Assembly (NCBI GenBank): GCA_963675135.1
Contig: OY776132.1
Span: forward strand, 9,610,001-9,674,000
Length of the DNA stretch: 64,000 bases
From: Galeopsis tetrahit
Lineage: Eukaryota; Streptophyta; Magnoliopsida; Lamiales; Lamiaceae
Reading direction: 5' to 3'
Shown: in pieces, positions 20,373-31,040 of the stretch
Layout of the letters: each line of letters begins with the position of its first letter
Numbering within the stretch: the stretch's first letter is position 1
Notes under the pieces: generated by a model
What the model was told of the DNA's origin: nothing
Seen by the model: only the letters and a program-made list of their open reading frames with translations
Databases searched by the model: none
Translations under genes and position numbers: made by a program

Positions 20373-21405
20373 CAACGTCCTAAAATTAACTGCACACCAA
20401 AATATAGAAATAATATATAAAATTAATTTATAACGACTATTAATATTAACAAATAAAATGTTTAAAAAAACCTCTTCTTTCTGAAAAATGCATCACTACA
20501 AGAAAATGTATTTTTCATAACAAAAATAAAAACAATTGTTGCAATTTTTTTGTTGTTGTTGTTATAAACACCTTTTGTAATGAAATAATGTTTGAACTTT
20601 TAAAGCTTGGTGCAAAAATTCTTTGTAATGAAAAAAAAAATTATTATCAATACAATTTGTAAAAAAAACTTTTTTTTTCTTATAAAATTAAAAATCTTAA
20701 TATTGTTAACAAAATTTTCATCACAAGATGTTGTAAGTTTGATTCAAAAGATCAATTTTGTTACAAATAAACCATTGAATAAAGTAATATATATTTAGTA
20801 CAAAAATATTTTATTTAATACAAAAAATTTGTTATAATTACTAGCTCATTTCGTTCCGTGAATAAATAATGGTTACAAATAACTCATGTTATTTAAATGT
20901 TATACATTCCAATAAACATATGAAAATCCATAAAAATTATAGAAAAATAAATAAAAATAAAGCAATAAATTAAGAAAGCATATTATTGAAGACTTGAAGT
21001 TGGGTAATTATCTACTGAATTTAACCGACTTCTCAATTATGAAAGAAAAAAAAAAAGATAGTAAATTATAGTTTAATTTGTTAAATCAGCTTACTCCCAG
21101 TCTCAAACACAAAATTCAGCTTCTTACATAAGCATATTTATAAAATAAGTGAAGAACTACTCGTCATTCCTTTTAGAGTAAATGGCCAGACTCATAATTA
21201 TACCCGACAAAAGACAGGAAGTGTAGGTAAATGCAGGAAAAACATTACTGTAATAATTACAAACTTTATCATTTTATTGTAAATACTGTTTGTACGTTCA
21301 AATTTAAATTCTTTTATTTCAAAATTGAGGTTTTATTTGTCAAAATTCAAAAGTTTAGATTATATAGCAATTTGCGAAAATGTGGTGATATTTTAACAAC
21401 AATTA
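20373..21405. other. AT-rich stretch with a second CACTA-like start
   Basis: CACTACAAGAAAATG begins at 20493 and is followed by TTTGTAATGAA-type short repeats to about 20800. This suggests the left end of another CACTA-like element with no clear right end. The remainder is AT-rich without genes. Confidence 0.4.
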
Positions 21406-21699
21406 CTCCCTTAGTCCCGGAAGTGTTTGCACCACAAAGTTGACAGTGTTTGCACCACAAAGTTGACACACTTATTAAGAAAAAAGTGTAATGAGTGGAG
21501 TGTTGAAGGGTAATTTTGTAAACATATATGAATAAAGTAAAGAGGGTGGTTGAAATAAGAGTAAATGTAATGACATTTTGTGCAAATATGTGAATTTTGT
21601 AAGGGTGGGGTTTATGAAAAAAATTCTTTTTAAGAAGTGCAAACAATTGTGGGACGGACAAATAAGAAAATAGTGCAAACAATTGTGGGACATGGGGAG
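21406..21699. mobile_element. Stowaway MITE
   Basis: 294 bp flanked by TA on both sides (21404-21405 and 21700-21701). The left end is CTCCCTTAGTCCCGG; the right end, GTGGGACATGGGGAG, is its degenerate inverse. These are the hallmarks of Tc1/mariner-type Stowaway elements. Each end repeats its own subterminal block. The left has GTGTTTGCACCACAAAGTTGACA twice, starting at 21422 and 21445. The right has GTGCAAACAATTGTGGGAC twice. It is non-coding; a minus-strand frame across it is chance. Confidence 0.85.
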
Positions 21700-21701
21700 T
21701 A

Positions 21702-22832
21702 TAAATTATAAACATGTAGGATTAAACAGTAATATGCAGAATCCCAGATATTCAAGGCAGTGTCTGACGCAAGAAAGCAATTTACTCTTATTAAATAATC
21801 CAGTCAGTAGAAAAGCAAATGCAAAGCCTAAAGTTGATTCATATCATGTTGAGAACATACAGACTGGTTCGAGATAAGAATTATCACCTTGTTTCTTAGG
21901 TTTGTCAGACATCTTAATAGTCAACCTCGGTCAAATGTCCAAGGTGCTGAAAAACCATCCGAAAAAATCATTATATTTGTCATTCATATAAGATTCAAAA
22001 TAAGTTACTACACAAAAGGCCTCACATCCTCTCAAAAAAATGACACTTTTGGTCTCAATAGTTCTTTTTCCATTGTGGCACGGAAATTGGCATCTAAAAC
22101 AGTCCAAACTTAAATGTAACTCTCTTATACTCAAGACTTTATTCAAACAACACCATACACATATTCATTAATTCTACATAATAAACAAATCCACTAAGTG
22201 AAAAAAAAATTATAAAGAAACCATACGATTAATAGATAACACTTTCAAAATCACAACTTTACTTATTTACTTATTTCCTAAAAATTCCTTCCAACATAAC
22301 TTGAAAGAAAATAATTCAAAGCCAAAAACCTGTAATTAACACAAAATCAATAACTAGAACACCTCAAATTAAACACCAAAACAAAACCCGACATTTAAAA
22401 TCAAGCTTACAAGGGACCCCCTCGGAGCCACTTCTACCACTAGGAAACAACATCCGGAATCGTATTGGCCGAGCAACTCACTGATTGAAGTGCAATTTGA
22501 GTTTGAAATTGCAACATTTCGATGTCAACTACACACAAATTCGTTGTTTAAAAGAAAAAACAAATCAAGAACTCAGGAATGATCCATATCACTTCTTTAA
22601 TGGTGAAACCACAACCTTCTTGTCATTCACATGAACATATTATTGATATACAACAAAGACTTAGAAAACCGAAGCCCTCCAGAGAGCCCTCACCACGCTT
22701 GAGAACTATAAAGACCAGATGAGGTGGAAGAAAGGTTTTATGATCCAGGAGTCAAGAGAAGAAGGAGGATGACCTCCCACAACCAAGTCACCTGAAATCA
22801 AAAAACTGTACAGCCAGGAAGTGATTTCAACA
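21702..22832. other. no gene seen
   Basis: AT-rich. Around 22670-22760 a + frame reads TEALQRALTTLENYKDQM, which has a coiled-coil look, but it is short and unrecognised. It may belong to the Tat element downstream. Confidence 0.4.
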
Positions 22833-22906
22833 TAGCTTACAAGACCAACAAAAAGGGGGGGAAGAGAACACACCTCCAACACATTCCTTGCTGGTCTTGT
22901 AAGCTA
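22833..22906. terminator. long hairpin downstream of the antisense ORF
   Basis: TAGCTTACAAGACCAACAA (22833-22851) pairs with TTGCTGGTCTTGTAAGCTA (22888-22906), 18 of 19 positions, the odd one being able to form G-U. The loop holds a G7 tract (22855-22861) in a polypurine context. It lies about 190 nt beyond the stop of the minus-strand ORF ending at 23098. It could be a 3'-end signal of that transcript or an extra polypurine tract of the element; the role is inferred. Confidence 0.5.
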
Positions 22907-23097
22907 CTCATGCAAGAAAGGAAAAGACAACAAAACATGCAACATCAAGCTAATGCGATTACTACAAAAAGCCCCCACATATCCAGGAGTGTGGGGTCCC
23001 CTATAAAGTATGGAGAGCAAATGTTATGAGCAGAAAATAAAGAGTGTAGCAAAACAAGAGAAAAGTAAATTGTTTGTGGTGATCATAAATATGAAAT

Positions 23098-25234
23098 TTA
23101 AACTGCTTTTTCAGCAGCAGCTTCCTCAGCAACAGTCCCCTCGACCTCAACTCCTTCAGCTCCTCCAACAGCACCCTTCTCTTCAGCAACATGGTTGCTA
23201 GATCCTCCGCCCTCCTCCGGACCCGCTGTACCTCCCATGGTATCGGCAACGCCAACCCCTTCATCTACCGCGGTTGTCACGGCTGGAACGGAGCCATAAG
23301 GATAAATCAGACGCTCCAGAGGCTTTAGCTCAGCCATACCTATCTTGACAGCCTGCAGCTTGGCGATGGCCTGGCCCATTCCGGGTAGCCACCAAGGACT
23401 ATCGGGGCTCTCCTTAGGATCCCCCAAGAATTTTGGAGGAGTGGTAAGACGATCCAAATGGAACTCACGAGAGTAAGTTCCATCAAACCCCGGGGCTGAT
23501 TGCTCGGCGACGGCATTGCTGAAGCCGTGGTCGATGAAGTGAGGGATATGCGGCCCCATGGCACAGAGGAAGCTCGAGCTCTTCAAGAAGCTGGACAGCC
23601 ACTGAGTATGAAGAGTTTCCAAGAACTCTTGGCCCAAGGAGGAAGTGAATAGGGACTTAATGCAAGCTTGCACTCCAACATCCGGCAGCTCGCGCTCCAT
23701 CCGTCCCACCTCCTGCACCAGATATTTAATCCTGGCTGCATCGTGCTTACTTTGAGTCTGTAAGAGAGACAACTCCTCGGATAGAGCTTGAGCTCGCTTA
23801 TGAGCTTTGTCCTTCTCCATAGTGATATCCTTGAGGGTCGACTGGAAAGAGGACGCTTCGGCCCGGAGAAGCTCAATCTCAGCCACCATCTCGACACCTT
23901 GGTCGAGTATCTTAGCATAAGTAAGGCCAAGCTCCAGAAGAAAAGGAAATAATGTTTGAGATATGAAGAAAACAAAGATTGTGAAAATAGGAAATAATAG
24001 AAAGTACCTCTGAGAAAAGTTGAGCCCCATGGAGCAGTTGATCCTCAGGAAGGGGCGAGTCGGATAAAGCAGTGTTGGAGGGAGCAGGACATCGATCAAT
24101 GAGGCGATGAAGAGGTTCGTATACATCAGAAGCAGGGGCTCCCTTCTCGGCAAGAGCACGGGTCGCTTTTCCCTTCTTCTTCTTAGAGGTGCCACAGTCG
24201 GCGAAGAAGGCGTTGGCAGCTGAGCGGGTTCTTTTGGCAACTGAACCTGGGACCTGAGTGGAAGAGCTAGGGAGAGGAGGAATCTTTGAAGAACCCTCTG
24301 GAGCCGGAGTCTTTACAGAGCTCTCGAGAGCGGGAGACGGAGGAGCTTTTGGAAGGACTTCTGGAGTGGATAATACAGGGGCCTTTACTATGCTGAGAGC
24401 AGGAGCATCCCGGGAGATGTGAGTTAGCCAACTCATCGCTGCAGACAACCAAGAAGATGCTCAGAATACATGAAAATAGCTACATACGAGAAATAAAATA
24501 CAAGAATAAAAGCCGAAATGGGAGAGGATGCGAGGATTTTTGCAAATGCCAATAATATCGAAATAGTCGTGCAAACGGATGTGAGTATTGAGATTGCTCA
24601 TAATAGTGTGATTGGAAACAGAGTAAGCTTTCAGAGTAGGAGGAATTACTCCTGGATTGTGGAATAACCAATCCCCGTGAGGAAATGGCCAATCAGTAGG
24701 GCTTGTAGCAAAAAAATAATAATCTCGCCAAAATGAGTCTTCTTCATGGAGTTTTTTCAGGAATTTACAAACACGGGGCCTTCGCCCACTGACATAGTAA
24801 AAACCATCATTCACCTTACAAGAATGTTGGCTCAGAAATAGTTCGGCAGACGGGTCACCCCCATTCCCTTTCACCAAGATGAAAAAACCTATCATGGTGC
24901 GGATAGCATTTGGAGTAAACTGGTTAAGGGGGATTTGCACGCGGGTTGATATGGCGGCCAAATAGGGATGGATCGGAAATCGTAGTCCTGCCCTAAGATG
25001 TGCTTCGAAAAAAGCAAGAGTTCGGGGCTGGGAGATATCTGGGCGTTCATTTAATCGAGGAGCGCGAAAGGCGTACTCCGACGGAAAACCATAGGCATGA
25101 GCAAGGTTAACTAGGTGAGTATGGTCGATTTGGGAAGCAAGGGAAATCCTATTCTCTGGACTCCCCATTAGAGAGGGAGTCACTTCAGAAGAGTTTTGGC
25201 TAACGGCTTCCGGCGGAGAGAGAGGATTTGACAT
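23098..25234 (-). CDS. antisense ORF of a Tat-lineage element (gypsy-type transposon domain)
   Basis: Runs opposite to its element, between the lost pol and the 3' LTR, where Retand-type Tat elements carry an antisense ORF. Exon 1 starts at ATG 25234 and holds the plant 'putative gypsy type transposon' domain (LVNLAHAYGFPSEYAFRAP, YLAAISTRVQIPLNQFTP). It ends near 24490-24500. Exon 2 (about 24438 down to 24008) is Ser/Pro/Lys-rich with KRTRSAANAFFA. Exon 3 (about 23932 to 23098) begins with a coiled coil (EMVAEIELLRAEASSFQ, EELSLLQTQ) and ends EEAAAEKAV. GTA...GCAG and GTACTTT...GGAG borders suggest two short introns. No stop interrupts this model, but the exact splice sites are uncertain. 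The function is unknown. Confidence 0.65.
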
Positions 25235-25694
25235 CGATTTACAGTGCTAATAAAAGAAGAAAAGAAGGATAGCTGGGTTACCTTGAGTGGAAGGACTATA
25301 GAATCAGGCGAGACGGCTGGCGACGGCGAAAACTCGGGAGGAAGAGCACCGGAGAAAGAAGATGAAGACGACGAGAAATTTCTGGGGAAGAATGAAATTT
25401 GAAAAGTAAAGAGAGGAAAATGAGGTGGTTGCATGAAGTAAATGAGGAGAGATAGGGGGAAGAATCGAGAATTTTCCTCGGGGGGATAACAAAGGGGAGA
25501 GAAAAGTGATCGCGTGGAGCCCACGCGTGGAAGCCGAAAAGTCTCCCAGAATTGGAGGCGGGAAAAGCCTTTGGAGAAGGACACGTTTTGAAACTTCCTC
25601 TCCGAAGCAGAAACAATACACGTCTCTCCAGAAAGGCCTTTGTATTGAGTTCTAGGAATTTTTTTTACTCTCACGAAAGATGTCCCCTTTTACG
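25235..25694. other. region between antisense ORF and 3' LTR
   Basis: Should hold the 5' leader and promoter of the antisense ORF. The minus-strand frames here (for example 25180-25674) are Ser/Phe/Pro-rich and lack motifs; I treat them as chance. No clear TATA box was fixed. Confidence 0.4.
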
Positions 25695-25715
25695 AGAGTA
25701 GGGGGGAGTAGATGG
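25695..25715 (+). promoter_or_regulatory. polypurine tract before the 3' LTR
   Basis: AGTAGGGGGGAGTAGATGG directly before the LTR start at 25716. It primes plus-strand DNA synthesis in the + orientation. Confidence 0.7.
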
Positions 25716-26423
25716 TGCGGCCTAAAAATGTCACCTAATAAGGAGTCGACACGTGTATGAATGATAGGATCGAAAGGAAGGGATTGAATCATCTAATGTT
25801 CTCTGAATAAAGAATCCTCTCTAGAGGTCTCTCTGGAGGGAGCTCCGTCTGGAGAGGAATATCAGAATCAAGCAGTCTTAACGTGAGGTCGTGGGTCGTA
25901 AATATAGGAGACCTCCGCCATTTTCGGCCCAGACTTGATAAAAGGAAGACCTTATCCTCCTTTATTTTAGGGAACGAAATCCACGAGGGGAGAGTATCGC
26001 CGAGTCTTCAGGGAGTGGAGAGAAAGGAGGACTTCGTCCACTCAGCAGGGCCAAGTCTTATGGGCAGCTCTGAAATAAGAGGAAGGCTTGACTTCCTCTC
26101 CAAAAGGTATCTCTATAAATAGGTAAATTCGAGAAGATTTCCAGGTTAGACACTCATACACTACAAACTTGATATACTGAATACTAAACGCCTTTCTGAG
26201 ATTCTTTGAGAACTATGTTGAGATATTAAGGATCTTGAGATCCTTGGAAGATATTGATAAGCCCTATACTGACTTAGGCATCGGAGTGTCCACACCGGAC
26301 TCCCCTCCGGTGTGTTCTTTGCAGGTTCTCAAAGATTTGGAGGAAAGGCAGCATATTCGGAGCGATTATACGTGTTCGGAGAGTGGGACATCCAATCCGG
26401 AGGACACATAATCCTCTCGTGCA
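25716..26423 (+). repeat. Tat-lineage Ty3/gypsy 3' LTR
   Basis: 708 bp from TGCGGCCTAAAAATG to CTCGTGCA, with a TATA box at 26114-26121 (TATAAATA). Shared landmarks with the LTR at 14465 are the first 17 bases, TCGACACGTG and the hairpin. The remainder differs too much to be the partner of that LTR. The flanks also disagree: GATGA before 14465, AATTT after 26423. The hairpin stem (26291-26299 with 26306-26314) is CACACCGGA / TCCGGTGTG. Confidence 0.75.
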
Positions 26424-26596
26424 AATTTTGGCACATCATATATATATATATATGAATATAAAAAACAGGCTGTTCAACACAAGTATGAGTTGTATTACCA
26501 TTGTGGGTTTAGTTTAAAAATGTACTACTAGAAATTAATTGATTAGTGAATATATATATATACAAATTAAGAAAGAAAAACTTGATTGGGAATATA
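26424..26596 (+). promoter_or_regulatory. upstream region and TATA box of the peptide gene
   Basis: 173 bp between the gypsy LTR and the peptide start codon. A TATATATATACAAA stretch at 26551-26563 is the likely core promoter, only about 35-45 bp before the ATG, so the leader would be short. A second TATATA run lies at 26437-26451. The LTR lies immediately upstream and may now influence expression. Confidence 0.45.
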
Positions 26597-26857
26597 ATGG
26601 GTTTAAAGATGAATTGTATGGTTGCTTATATTTTAGCATTGTTGGTGTTGTTTCAAGTGTTAGTTGCGCAGGATGAAGATGAGGATGTTGTGGAATGTTG
26701 CAACAAATGCTTGCAGAATGCGGTGGACTGTATGCAGACTTGTTTGTCGATAAGAATAGCTGAACCAGTAGGTGACACAGTCTGCGGAATAGCATGCAAA
26801 GCAAAAGAAACCAAATGTCTTCTCAATGACTGCCCAATTTTATGTCCCCTACACTGA
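26597..26857 (+). CDS. small secreted cysteine-rich peptide
   Basis: 86 residues in a single exon. I chose the ATG at 26597 over the in-frame one at 26546. It gives a clean signal peptide (MGLKMNCMVAYILALLVLFQ, predicted cleavage after ..LVAQ), whereas the upstream ATG overlaps the TATA-like run. The mature part begins acidic (DEDEDVVE) and holds ten cysteines: CC-x2-C-x6-C-x3-C-x13-C-x3-C-x6-C-x4-C-x3-C. The central Cx3C-x13-Cx3C pattern resembles alpha-hairpinin defence peptides, but the family is not certain. It probably acts in the extracellular space as a defence or signalling peptide. Putative poly(A) signals (AATAAA) follow near 26960. It is one of only two host-type genes here, squeezed between a gypsy LTR and a truncated copia. 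Confidence 0.75.
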   Translation: MGLKMNCMVAYILALLVLFQVLVAQDEDEDVVECCNKCLQNAVDCMQTCLSIRIAEPVGDTVCGIACKAKETKCLLNDCPILCPLH

Positions 26858-27059
26858 CCCACCTCTAATTAATTTTGCTCTTTCATTTCCAGCGTTACGT
26901 TTGTTTGCTCTTTCGATCATTTCCAACTATATGTATGCATTTCCTCCATATTAATGACGAAATAAATTAATTATGAAAAGGTATATGATATAATGTCTGC
27001 ACATCATAAGTGATTATGCAAAAAATGGAATACATATGCAAAATGTGTTCTGCATTATA

Positions 27060-28069
27060 TCATTTATCTAACTGTTTAATAAATATACAGAAGGTGATAT
27101 AAAATTTGACGTGGTTAAATTGTTGTATAAAAATGGATTGTGCAACTTCAATATTAAAAAATTCATTGGACTTGCTATCCGTGTACACGGCTGCTGGCTG
27201 AGTATGAGTGCTATGTAGGTCCTGTAGAAGGTATAGGATCCATTGGACTTCACAAGTGGTAGAGGCCATAGCCCTATATTCAGCCTCGGCAGAAGATCTT
27301 GCGACAGTTTGTTGCTTCTTCGATTTCCAGGAGATAAGAGAATTGCCTAAATATATGGCATATCCTGTGACACTTCGACGTGTAACTTGACATCTAGCCC
27401 AATCTGAATCAGTTGAAGCATGAAGTTTAAAATCATTAGTAGAAGAATAAAATTTGCCTTGGCCTGCATTACCTTTGAGGTATCTAAGTAAACGATGTAC
27501 AACAACCATGTGAGCTGTGTTAGGATTACTCATAAATTGAGTAAAAACATGCACAAAATAAGAAATATCGGGTCTAGTTATTGTTAAGTATAACAATTTG
27601 CCAACAATGCTCCTATAAGAAGAAGGGTCAGTAAGCAAAGGAGCATCTGTATTGAGAAAAGTGTGTTTTTGATCCATAGTGGTGGAAAATGGTTTGCTCT
27701 CCAAATAGCGAAACTCATGTAGCAAGTCTAAGGTATATTTCCTTTGACACAAATGTAAACCATCATTATTCTTGGCCACCTCAATACCCAGAATATATTT
27801 TAAAGGACCAAGATCTTTTATAGTAAATTGTTTTTGTAGGTGATCTTTTATGAAAGTGATATCTTTTAAAGAATTTCCAGTGACAATAAGATCATCTGCA
27901 TAACAAAGTATAACAGTAAATTAAGTAGTAGTAGCTTTAGTAAATAAAGAAGAGTCATCTATAGATTGAATATAACCAACAGAAAGGAGGGATTCAGAAA
28001 GTTTGTTGAACCATTGCTTGGAAGCTTGTTTCAGGCCATATAAGCTTTTATTTAGTTTGCAAACCATAC
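27060..28069 (-). pseudogene. outer copia: RT C-terminus and RNase H
   Basis: The minus strand carries VCKLNKSLYGLKQASKQW, a YADD catalytic motif (about 27897), then the RNase H: YRSIVGKLLYLTITRPDIS, DSDWARCQVTRRSVTGY and ARSSAEAEYRAMA. The end is worn down (FNHVKFYITF), and the LTR that should follow is missing. A stop at about 27920 lies before the catalytic motif. It joins in frame with 31583-32782 across the LINE and with 47301-49286 across the Sirevirus. Confidence 0.88.
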
Positions 28070-28208
28070 TTTTTTTTTTTTTGAAAGGAAAAAAATGTTT
28101 TATTATTTGAGTACCAGCAGTACTCCAGGGAGTAAAACCCTCAAGTGTTTTACATGTAATGTGATCTCACACTCAATGACCTAATCATCTGTATCTAATA
28201 GAAAGAGA

Positions 28209-29435
28209 TTACATGTCCACAAGGCTTGGCTTTGCGCACCAATCATTGAAAGATGCCGAGTTAGGACGGCCCCTACGCTGGGAGAAGATGTTCCAGGCTT
28301 GTACGCGGACCTCGTCGAAGACCTTTTCCGCCTTCGGTTGCTCGTTCTCAAAGACTTTTTTATTACAAGCCTTCCATATGAACAAGACGATCATACACCA
28401 CATACATTCCAAGATTGGAGTCTTTCGTTTAGCCCCTAGCAGCAGCCCACCAAATTGCAGAAGATGTTCCGCCGGTCTAATGTGGGTTGCAGAAGTGACG
28501 GAGAGCCACGAATAGGTGAGGTTCCACAATTTACTCGCGAATTCACAGCCGAAGAATAGGTGCTGTATAGTCTCCTCTTCCTGGCCGCAGAGAACGCATG
28601 AGCTGTCGTCTCCATCCGCGAGGATGTGTCGTTTCTTGAGTTCAGTCCGAGTTGCCAATCTTTCCCTTATGACCTTCCAAGCGAGCCCTGAAAATTTGGA
28701 TGGAGTTAGGCTATTCCAAATTTTTCGAAGGGCTTCTTGCGCAGCAGCGTGAAGAACTTGAGTCGGAGCGGACGGTTCCTGCCCATCATATGCGGATTTT
28801 GCCGAGTATGTTCCATCTTTGGACAGCTTCAATTTCCATGAATCGTCGGTGTGCTCCTGCAAGTTAATTGTGCCTAACAAGAGATTAAGATGGACAACTA
28901 AATTTTCCTCCCACGAGAACAAATTTCTCCTCCATGTTAAATTCCATTTCCATATGCCATTCACCCATTCACCACACTCACTGATCTTTGCGTGTTTGTT
29001 AATACAAATGGAGAAGAGCCTTGGAAAGAGCTCTTTAAGGTTTGCTTCATCAAGCCACTTGTCGAACCAGAATGACGTGCTTCCTCCATTGCCTAATGTT
29101 TTTATCATGTTTTTTCCAAACCAGCTGTTGGATGTGTTTGAGGACAGCAGCTCCACCATGTTTATCCACCAGTTTGAGGCTAGGGCCCTGTTCGCCATTG
29201 TCCCGGAACCTGCTATCGAGTTAACGTCGTATTTGGAATCGAGTATCCTCACCCAAAGTGAGTTGGGTTCAACCCGAATCCTCCACGCCCACCTGCCAAG
29301 AAGAGATTTATTAAAACGGTCAATATTTTTCACTCCTAATCCCCCATCAATTTTTTCTCTACAAACATCGTTCCATGAGACCCATGGGATTTTTGTAGAG
29401 CACACCCCTCCCTCCCAAAGAAAGTTTCGTTGCAA
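28209..29435 (-). pseudogene. LINE ORF2 C-terminus (zf-RVT domain)
   Basis: 408 codons open. Contains the region after the RT (QRNFLWEGG, WNDVCREKIDGGLGVKN) and the plant LINE zinc-binding domain: FSGLAWKVIRERLATR, then CVLCGQEEETIQHLFFGCEFA (C..C...H..C pattern). The ATG at 29435 is an internal Met; the frame continues the RT after a frameshift in the T9 run at 29456-29464. Confidence 0.88.
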
Positions 29436-29445
29436 TTTGATGATT

Positions 29446-31040
29446 TCACTCAGGGTTTTTTTTTGGTATTTGGTAAAAGGATAGATAATATAAGGGCAAC
29501 GAGGTTAGCACCGCGTTGAGAAGAATTATCCGCCACCCTAGAGAAATATGGCGATCCTCCCACGATCTGATTCTGACATTAATTTTCTGAATCACACCCT
29601 TCCAGGCGTCGTGCTTCTGATGGTTTAAGCCAACTTGTATGCCTAGAAAATTCATCGGGAGAGAGCCTACACCACATCCAAGAAAAGATGCCACATCGTT
29701 TTGGATTTCGGAATCCAGATTCAAACCGAGAATGCTGCATTTTGCAAAATTAATTTTGAGGCCAGAAAGGCGTTCGAAATTAATAAGCAGGTTCTTAAGC
29801 GCCCAAATGTTCTTTGTATTCGCCTCGCCAACCAAGATGGTGTCATCCGCATTTTGAAGGTGGGAAATTTGGATGTTGTGTCGGCCTAATGAGACGGGAT
29901 CATAGAGACTTGAGGAAGAGGCTCTATTCATCAATATGCTTAGCCCCTCTACAGCAATAATGAATAATAGCGGGGAAAGAGGATCCCCTTGTCTAAGACC
30001 GCGCTCAAGCTTGAACTCTTGGGTGGGGCTGCCATTGACGAGAACAGAAGCTAATGCGGTTGAAATACACTCCCAAATCCATTTGCGCCATTTAGCATCG
30101 AAACCCATACTTCCCATCATATCATCTAGAAAACCCCAATCAATCGAGTCGAAGGCTTTGGCGAAGTCGATCTTGAAGGGGAGTCTCTCAGAATTTTTTT
30201 TTTTGCCTCATCTATGATTTCATTAAGGATGAGGACTCCATCCAAAATTTGCCTCCCTTGTATGAAAGTTGTTTGAGTTTCTGAAATAATGCTACCAACA
30301 ACTTTCGCGAGTCTACGAGCCAACACCTTAGCAATCACTTTGTAGTAGCAGGTGATCATAGAGATGGGCCTGAAGTCCTTGATACTTGTCGCGTTCTGCT
30401 TCTTTGGTATTAGGGTGATAAAAGAAGGATTAAATCCTCTAACGAATCTGCCATTAGAATGGAATTCGTCAAAAAATTTCTGGAAGTCCTCTTTAAAAAA
30501 GCCCCAACTTTCTTTGATAAATGCGAATGTGAAGCCATCAGGACCCGGGGTTTTGGATGACTCACAGGACCACACCGCGTCTTTGATTTCCGAGGCTGAG
30601 AAAGGTTCTGTCAGCATACTGTTGTCGAGGCTGCCCACCTTACGCGTGCAGAAGTCAATCGGGATTTTAGGCCTGTTAATAGCTGGGGCCTGAAACTGGG
30701 TCTTGAAGTGATCATGAATGGCAGCCTTGATATCTGTTGGGGAGGAAAGCCAAGTCCCTCCAAAATTCAAATGTGCCAGATCGTTGGCCTTTCTCCTAGC
30801 ATTGATGCATTTATGAAAGAATTTTGTGTTAGCGTCCCCTTCCTTGATCCATTGATTTCTCGCTTTTTGCCTCAAGAAGCTTTGTCTTGTATCATAATCA
30901 GATGCTAGCTTGTTCATGATGCTGCTTCGCTGTTCAATCTCGTTCTCATCAAGCCCAAAAACGTCATCATTGATGTCCAATTCGAGGAGGGCCTGTTTAT
31001 TCTCCTCTATCCTCTTATCCAACTCTCCAAAGTCGTTTCC
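29446..31040 (-). pseudogene. LINE ORF2 reverse transcriptase
   Basis: Two frames joined by a frameshift in an 11-T run (30194-30204). The N-terminal part (31022-30126) has RNQWIKEGDANTKFFH, SSKTPGPDGFTFAFIKESW, LIPKKQNATSIKDFRPISM and FIQGRQILDGVL. The C-terminal part (30120-29446) has GLRQGDPLSPLLFI and NADDT, where the usual first residue of the catalytic YADD is Asn. Apart from the two homopolymer shifts the RT is open, so those shifts could be true mutations or sequencing errors. Confidence 0.88.

Noticed and set aside
21347..21715. 122-codon minus frame
   Set aside because: It spans the Stowaway MITE exactly and its repeated VPQLFALF words come from the duplicated MITE ends.
25180..25674. 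Overlapping Ser/Phe-rich minus frames upstream of the antisense ORF
   Set aside because: Three overlapping phases are equally open and none has motifs; a low-complexity leader explains them.
14465..26423. A single complete Tat element with both LTRs
   Set aside because: The LTRs are too diverged, the flanks show no shared target duplication, and the integrase is missing.
28213..30908. Long + frames (up to 221 codons) over the LINE
   Set aside because: Antisense shadows of ORF2, which has clear RT and zinc-finger motifs on the minus strand.
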